From Gordonia rubripertincta (GTDB lineage Bacteria > Actinomycetota > Actinomycetes > Mycobacteriales > Mycobacteriaceae): 64,000 bases of DNA. The DNA is taken from contig NZ_CP136136.1 of the NCBI RefSeq assembly GCF_038024875.1, positions 2,790,001 through 2,854,000 of the forward strand, given 5' to 3'. The position numbers and the translations under genes were made by a program. The notes below the pieces were generated by a model. It worked only from the letters and a program-made list of their open reading frames with translations. It had not been told where the DNA came from and did no database searches. Each line of letters opens with the position of its first letter. Within the stretch, counting starts at the first letter, position 1. Positions 61,069-64,000 of this stretch are shown piece after piece.

Positions 61069-61737
61069 ATGACCAAGGCCAACGAGAGCGGTTCCGTCGA
61101 CACCGTGTTGCTCGACGTCGACGGGACGCTGATCGACTCGACCTACCTCCACGCGCTCGCCTGGATGCAGGCCTTCACCGCGCACGACCTCACCCCGCAG
61201 TGGTGGCAGGTTCACCGCGCCATCGGAATGGGTGGCGACCGGCTCGTCGGCGAGATCTGCGGCGACGAGGTCGAGGAGTCGCTCGGCGACACGCTCCGCG
61301 ACGACTGGGAGCGGCTTTATCGGAAGCTGGTACCCGACGTGCGCCCGCTGCCCGGTGCCGTCGACTTCGTGCGGGGTCTGCTCGACGCCGGCTATCGGGT
61401 GGCGCTCGCATCGTCGGGCAAGGCCGAATTCACCGATGCCGCACTGGAAGTGATGGGATTCGAGCGCATCGATCTGGCGGCGGTCACGTCGTCGGACGAC
61501 GCGGACGATTCGAAGCCCGCACCCGACATCCTCGAGGTCGCCCTGAAGGAGGCCGGCGGCGGACGAGCGATCGTCGTCGGGGACACGGTGTGGGATGTCG
61601 CCTCCGCACACCGGCTCCCCGCCGAATGCGTCGCGGTCCGGTCCGGTGGATTCGCCGAGGCCGAACTCCGCGATGCCGGAGCCGTCCTGGTCGTCGACCA
61701 CGTCGGTGAACTCGCGCAACGCGGGTGGCATCCCTGA
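61069..61737 (+). CDS. HAD-family phosphatase
   Basis: 222 residues from ATG 61069 with GGAAAG nine bases upstream. Motif I LLDVDGTLID, motif II ASSGK, motif III SKPAPDIL, motif IV VGDTVWDV. Four-helix cap as in phosphoglycolate/phosphoglucomutase-like proteins. Substrate unknown. Divergent from the F420-type oxidoreductase. Confidence 0.85.
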   Translation: MTKANESGSVDTVLLDVDGTLIDSTYLHALAWMQAFTAHDLTPQWWQVHRAIGMGGDRLVGEICGDEVEESLGDTLRDDWERLYRKLVPDVRPLPGAVDFVRGLLDAGYRVALASSGKAEFTDAALEVMGFERIDLAAVTSSDDADDSKPAPDILEVALKEAGGGRAIVVGDTVWDVASAHRLPAECVAVRSGGFAEAELRDAGAVLVVDHVGELAQRGWHP

Positions 61738-61796
61738 GGGCGCAGGGGAGCAGCCCCGAGCGCGTATCCGTGGCGGCCCGACTAGTCTGACTCACT

Positions 61797-62747
61797 GTGT
61801 CGCGAACGTCGCTGTCGGTGGTAACCGACTCGGTCACCGCGCGCGCCCCGTCGAAGGTGAACCTCCACCTCGGTGTGGGCCCGCGCCGGGATGACGGGTA
61901 CCACGACCTGGTCACCGTGTTCCAAGCGCTGTCGTTGCACGACGACATCCGGGTCGCGCGTGCCCACGAACTGTCCGTGACAGTGCGTGGTGAGGGCGCC
62001 GGTTCGGTACCGGCCGACGCCACCAACCTCGCGGCCCGTGCGGTGCAGGCCCTGGCCGGGTGGGCGGACCGTGCGGGGCACGTCGCGATCGACATCGAGA
62101 AGACGATCCCGGTCGCCGGGGGTATGGCCGGCGGCAGCGCGGACGCGGCCGGGGCGCTCGTGGCGCTCGCGCATCTGTGGAAGCTCGACATCTCCCGTGA
62201 CGAACTCGCCGAGATCGCCGCCGATCTCGGGAGTGACGTCCCGTTCGCCCTGCACGGCAACACGGCGCTGGGCACCGGCCGCGGTGAGCAGTTGATGCAG
62301 GTGCTCTCCCGGGGCGAGTTCCACTGGGTGCTCGCCCTTGCGCGTGAGGGACTGTCGACGCCCGCGGTCTACAAGGAGCTGGACCGGTTGCGCGACAGCA
62401 GGTCCGGCGACGTCGACGAGGAAGGCGACTTGCTGCGTTCCCCCGACGACCTGATGCAGGCGCTCGCCTCCGGTGACCCCCGCGCGGTGGCACCGTTGCT
62501 GCACAACGACCTCCAGCCGGCCGCGCTGAGCCTGCAGCCGACACTGCGTCGTACATTGCGGGCCGGGGTCGATGCGGGAGCCCTCAACGGGATCGTCTCG
62601 GGATCGGGCCCCACGTGTGCGTTTCTTTGCGCGGATGAGCAATCCGCGGTGAACGTGGCCGCCGAGCTGTCGGGTGCGGGTGTCGCCCGCGCGGTCCGCA
62701 CCGCGAGCGGCCCCGCACCGGCAACCCGCGTCCTGGGCACGGACTGA
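61797..62747 (+). CDS. ispE: 4-diphosphocytidyl-2-C-methyl-D-erythritol kinase
   Basis: 316 residues, GHMP kinase. PSKVNLHLGVG at the N-terminus, ATP loop PVAGGMAGGSADAAGAL, and SGSGPTCAFLC. It phosphorylates CDP-ME in the MEP isoprenoid pathway. GTG start is 8 bases after a TAGTCT -10, so the mRNA may be leaderless. Confidence 0.93.
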   Translation: MSRTSLSVVTDSVTARAPSKVNLHLGVGPRRDDGYHDLVTVFQALSLHDDIRVARAHELSVTVRGEGAGSVPADATNLAARAVQALAGWADRAGHVAIDIEKTIPVAGGMAGGSADAAGALVALAHLWKLDISRDELAEIAADLGSDVPFALHGNTALGTGRGEQLMQVLSRGEFHWVLALAREGLSTPAVYKELDRLRDSRSGDVDEEGDLLRSPDDLMQALASGDPRAVAPLLHNDLQPAALSLQPTLRRTLRAGVDAGALNGIVSGSGPTCAFLCADEQSAVNVAAELSGAGVARAVRTASGPAPATRVLGTD

Positions 62748-62796
62748 GACCGGCGCAGCTCCCTGACCTGGTGTTCTCGCGGCAGTCATTACAGTT

Positions 62797-63948
62797 GTGC
62801 GGGTGCTCCGCAGACTCCTGACCGCCGTGGTGACGTTCGTCGTCGCCGTGCTCGTCGGCGTCGGGTCGCTCGCCTCGACGCCGCCGTCGTCGGCAGCGGC
62901 CCCCGACAACGGATTCGTCTTCACCACCACCGACGTCCCCGACGACCAGCTCCCGTCGGCCGCGGCAGCCGGCACCCGTCTGACCTACGCGACGCGGGAT
63001 CAGCGTGGCCGTCCGGCGATGGCGACCGGCATCTACTGGGTCCCGCGCGGCACACCGCCGGCCGGGGGCTGGCCGGTGGTCTCCTGGGCGCACGGCACCG
63101 TCGGTATCGCCGACGAGTGCGCACCGACGAAGCATCGGCTGGGGGACGGGGTCGAGGCACCCGTCCGAGCCGCGCTCGACGCCGGTTACGCGGTGACCGC
63201 CACCGACTACGCCGGACTCGGATCGGCCGGGGAGACCGACTATCTCGGCGGTGCCGCCGCGGCGTACTCGGTCATCGACATGATCCGTGCGGCACGCTCG
63301 GTCGACGCTGCGCTCGGCAGCTCCTGGGTGTCCGTCGGACATTCCCAGGGCGGTCACGCGGCTCTGCATGCGGCGCACCGGCAACCGGCGTATGCCCCCG
63401 AACTCCCGGTCAAGGGTGCGGTCGCGATCGCCCCGGTCTCGTCCCTGGAGAACCTGTTCGGTCTCTTCGGACCCCGGATTCCCGGGCTCGGCGCCCTGAA
63501 CGTGCTGAGCGCCCCGTTCCTCTACACCCTCGCGGGCCTCGACCATTCGCAGCCGGATCTGAAGATCGGGGACTTCCTCACCGACAGCGGCAAGCGGTTC
63601 CTGGACCGGTCCCGCGCCCGCTGCAACGGCGACGTCGTCGCCGCGCTGCGGTCGGTGTCGCCGGGATCGCTTGTCGCGTCGTCGTTCACGAAGGACCAGA
63701 AGTTCCGCGACGCGCTGCAGGCCTACGCCGAGGTCCCCACCGCCGGCTACCCGGCGAAGGTCACCATCGCCCACGGCATGCTCGACCCGATCCTGCCGTA
63801 CCCGCTGAGCCGTTCGCTGCGGTCGTCGATGGAGCGGGACGGCACGACCGTCGACCTGAAGACCTACGCCCGCGCCGACCACAGCAGCGTCGTCGACGGG
63901 TCACTGCCCGACGTCATGACCGCCATCCGGGAAGCCTTCGGACGGTAG
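62797..63948 (+). CDS. Secreted lipase/esterase (LIP family)
   Basis: 383 residues. Signal peptide with core LLTAVVTFVVAVLVGVGSLA, cleavage near SAA. Oxyanion WAHGT, nucleophile in GHSQGGHA, Asp in HGMLDPILP and His in ADHSSVV give a full triad of the secretory-lipase family. GTG 62797; GTG 62803 is also possible and would follow a TACAGT -10 closely. Confidence 0.87.
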   Translation: MRVLRRLLTAVVTFVVAVLVGVGSLASTPPSSAAAPDNGFVFTTTDVPDDQLPSAAAAGTRLTYATRDQRGRPAMATGIYWVPRGTPPAGGWPVVSWAHGTVGIADECAPTKHRLGDGVEAPVRAALDAGYAVTATDYAGLGSAGETDYLGGAAAAYSVIDMIRAARSVDAALGSSWVSVGHSQGGHAALHAAHRQPAYAPELPVKGAVAIAPVSSLENLFGLFGPRIPGLGALNVLSAPFLYTLAGLDHSQPDLKIGDFLTDSGKRFLDRSRARCNGDVVAALRSVSPGSLVASSFTKDQKFRDALQAYAEVPTAGYPAKVTIAHGMLDPILPYPLSRSLRSSMERDGTTVDLKTYARADHSSVVDGSLPDVMTAIREAFGR

Positions 63949-63966
63949 GGGCTCCGACACGGCGGG

Positions 63967-64000
63967 TCACTCGATGGCTTCGCCGAGCTCCATCCAGCGT
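63967..64000 (-). CDS. C-terminal end of a probable ABC-F ATPase (partial)
   Basis: Only ten codons and a stop are in the window, on the minus strand: RWMELGEAIE. This ending is typical of ABC-F proteins, which often follow ispE in related actinobacteria. Too short to be sure. Confidence 0.4.
   Translation of the reverse strand, partial: RWMELGEAIE

Overview
The window is high-GC actinobacterial DNA. Gene content points to a mycolic-acid actinomycete close to Gordonia: a steroid side-chain catabolism operon, a 3-ketosteroid 9-alpha-hydroxylase reductase, F420-type and mycofactocin-type oxidoreductases, a mycothiol-type DinB protein, and the pabB / metG / tatD-rpfB-ksgA / ispE neighbourhood known from Mycobacterium. 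The genus is an inference. I saw no tRNA, rRNA or CRISPR array.

Region 1 (1-17.6 kb) is steroid and lipid catabolism. It has a fused FadE34-type acyl-CoA dehydrogenase, two double-hotdog MaoC hydratases, a thioesterase and two divergent acyl-CoA synthetases, one with a frameshifted 3' end. A tightly overlapping igr-type operon follows (fadE29-chsH2-fadE28-chsH1-ltp2-maoC), then kshB. Beyond an internally deleted IS110-family remnant come an SDR, an LLM flavin oxidoreductase, a convincing steroid delta-isomerase and a secreted lipase.

Region 2 (17.6-27.7 kb) is mixed: a secreted GH1 protein, an AzlCD exporter with a divergent XRE-cupin regulator broken by a stop codon, an RhlE-like RNA helicase, a DinB/SCP2 protein, an EamA transporter, and a ferredoxin/reductase fusion downstream of an AurF-like diiron oxygenase.

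Region 3 (27.9-37.3 kb) is the least familiar part. Five overlapping or nearly abutting genes encode an FAD/NAD protein, a four-helix membrane protein, an FHA protein with a zinc ribbon, a CPA2 antiporter with a long soluble tail, and a kinase-fold protein lacking catalytic residues. A convergent membrane-anchored kinase-fold protein has lost all three catalytic motifs. I read this as a candidate phosphopeptide/pseudokinase signalling module tied to ion transport. A small membrane protein and a tandem universal stress protein follow.

Region 4 (37.3-48.5 kb) holds SoxR, a patatin, an MFS transporter, arginine deiminase, a short GntR regulator, a BCCT transporter, protein O-mannosyltransferase divergent from rsmI, a GAF-domain regulator and pabB.

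Region 5 (48.5-64 kb) is the conserved metG ... tatD-rpfB-ksgA ... ispE backbone with two insertions. Between metG and tatD lie a MerR-HEAT/HEAT pair with a classic 19-bp-spacer MerR promoter, a GH65 phosphorylase with beta-phosphoglucomutase, a GntR regulator and a PhzF protein. Between ksgA and ispE lie an F420-type oxidoreductase and a HAD phosphatase. A secreted lipase and the last codons of a probable ABC-F protein end the window.
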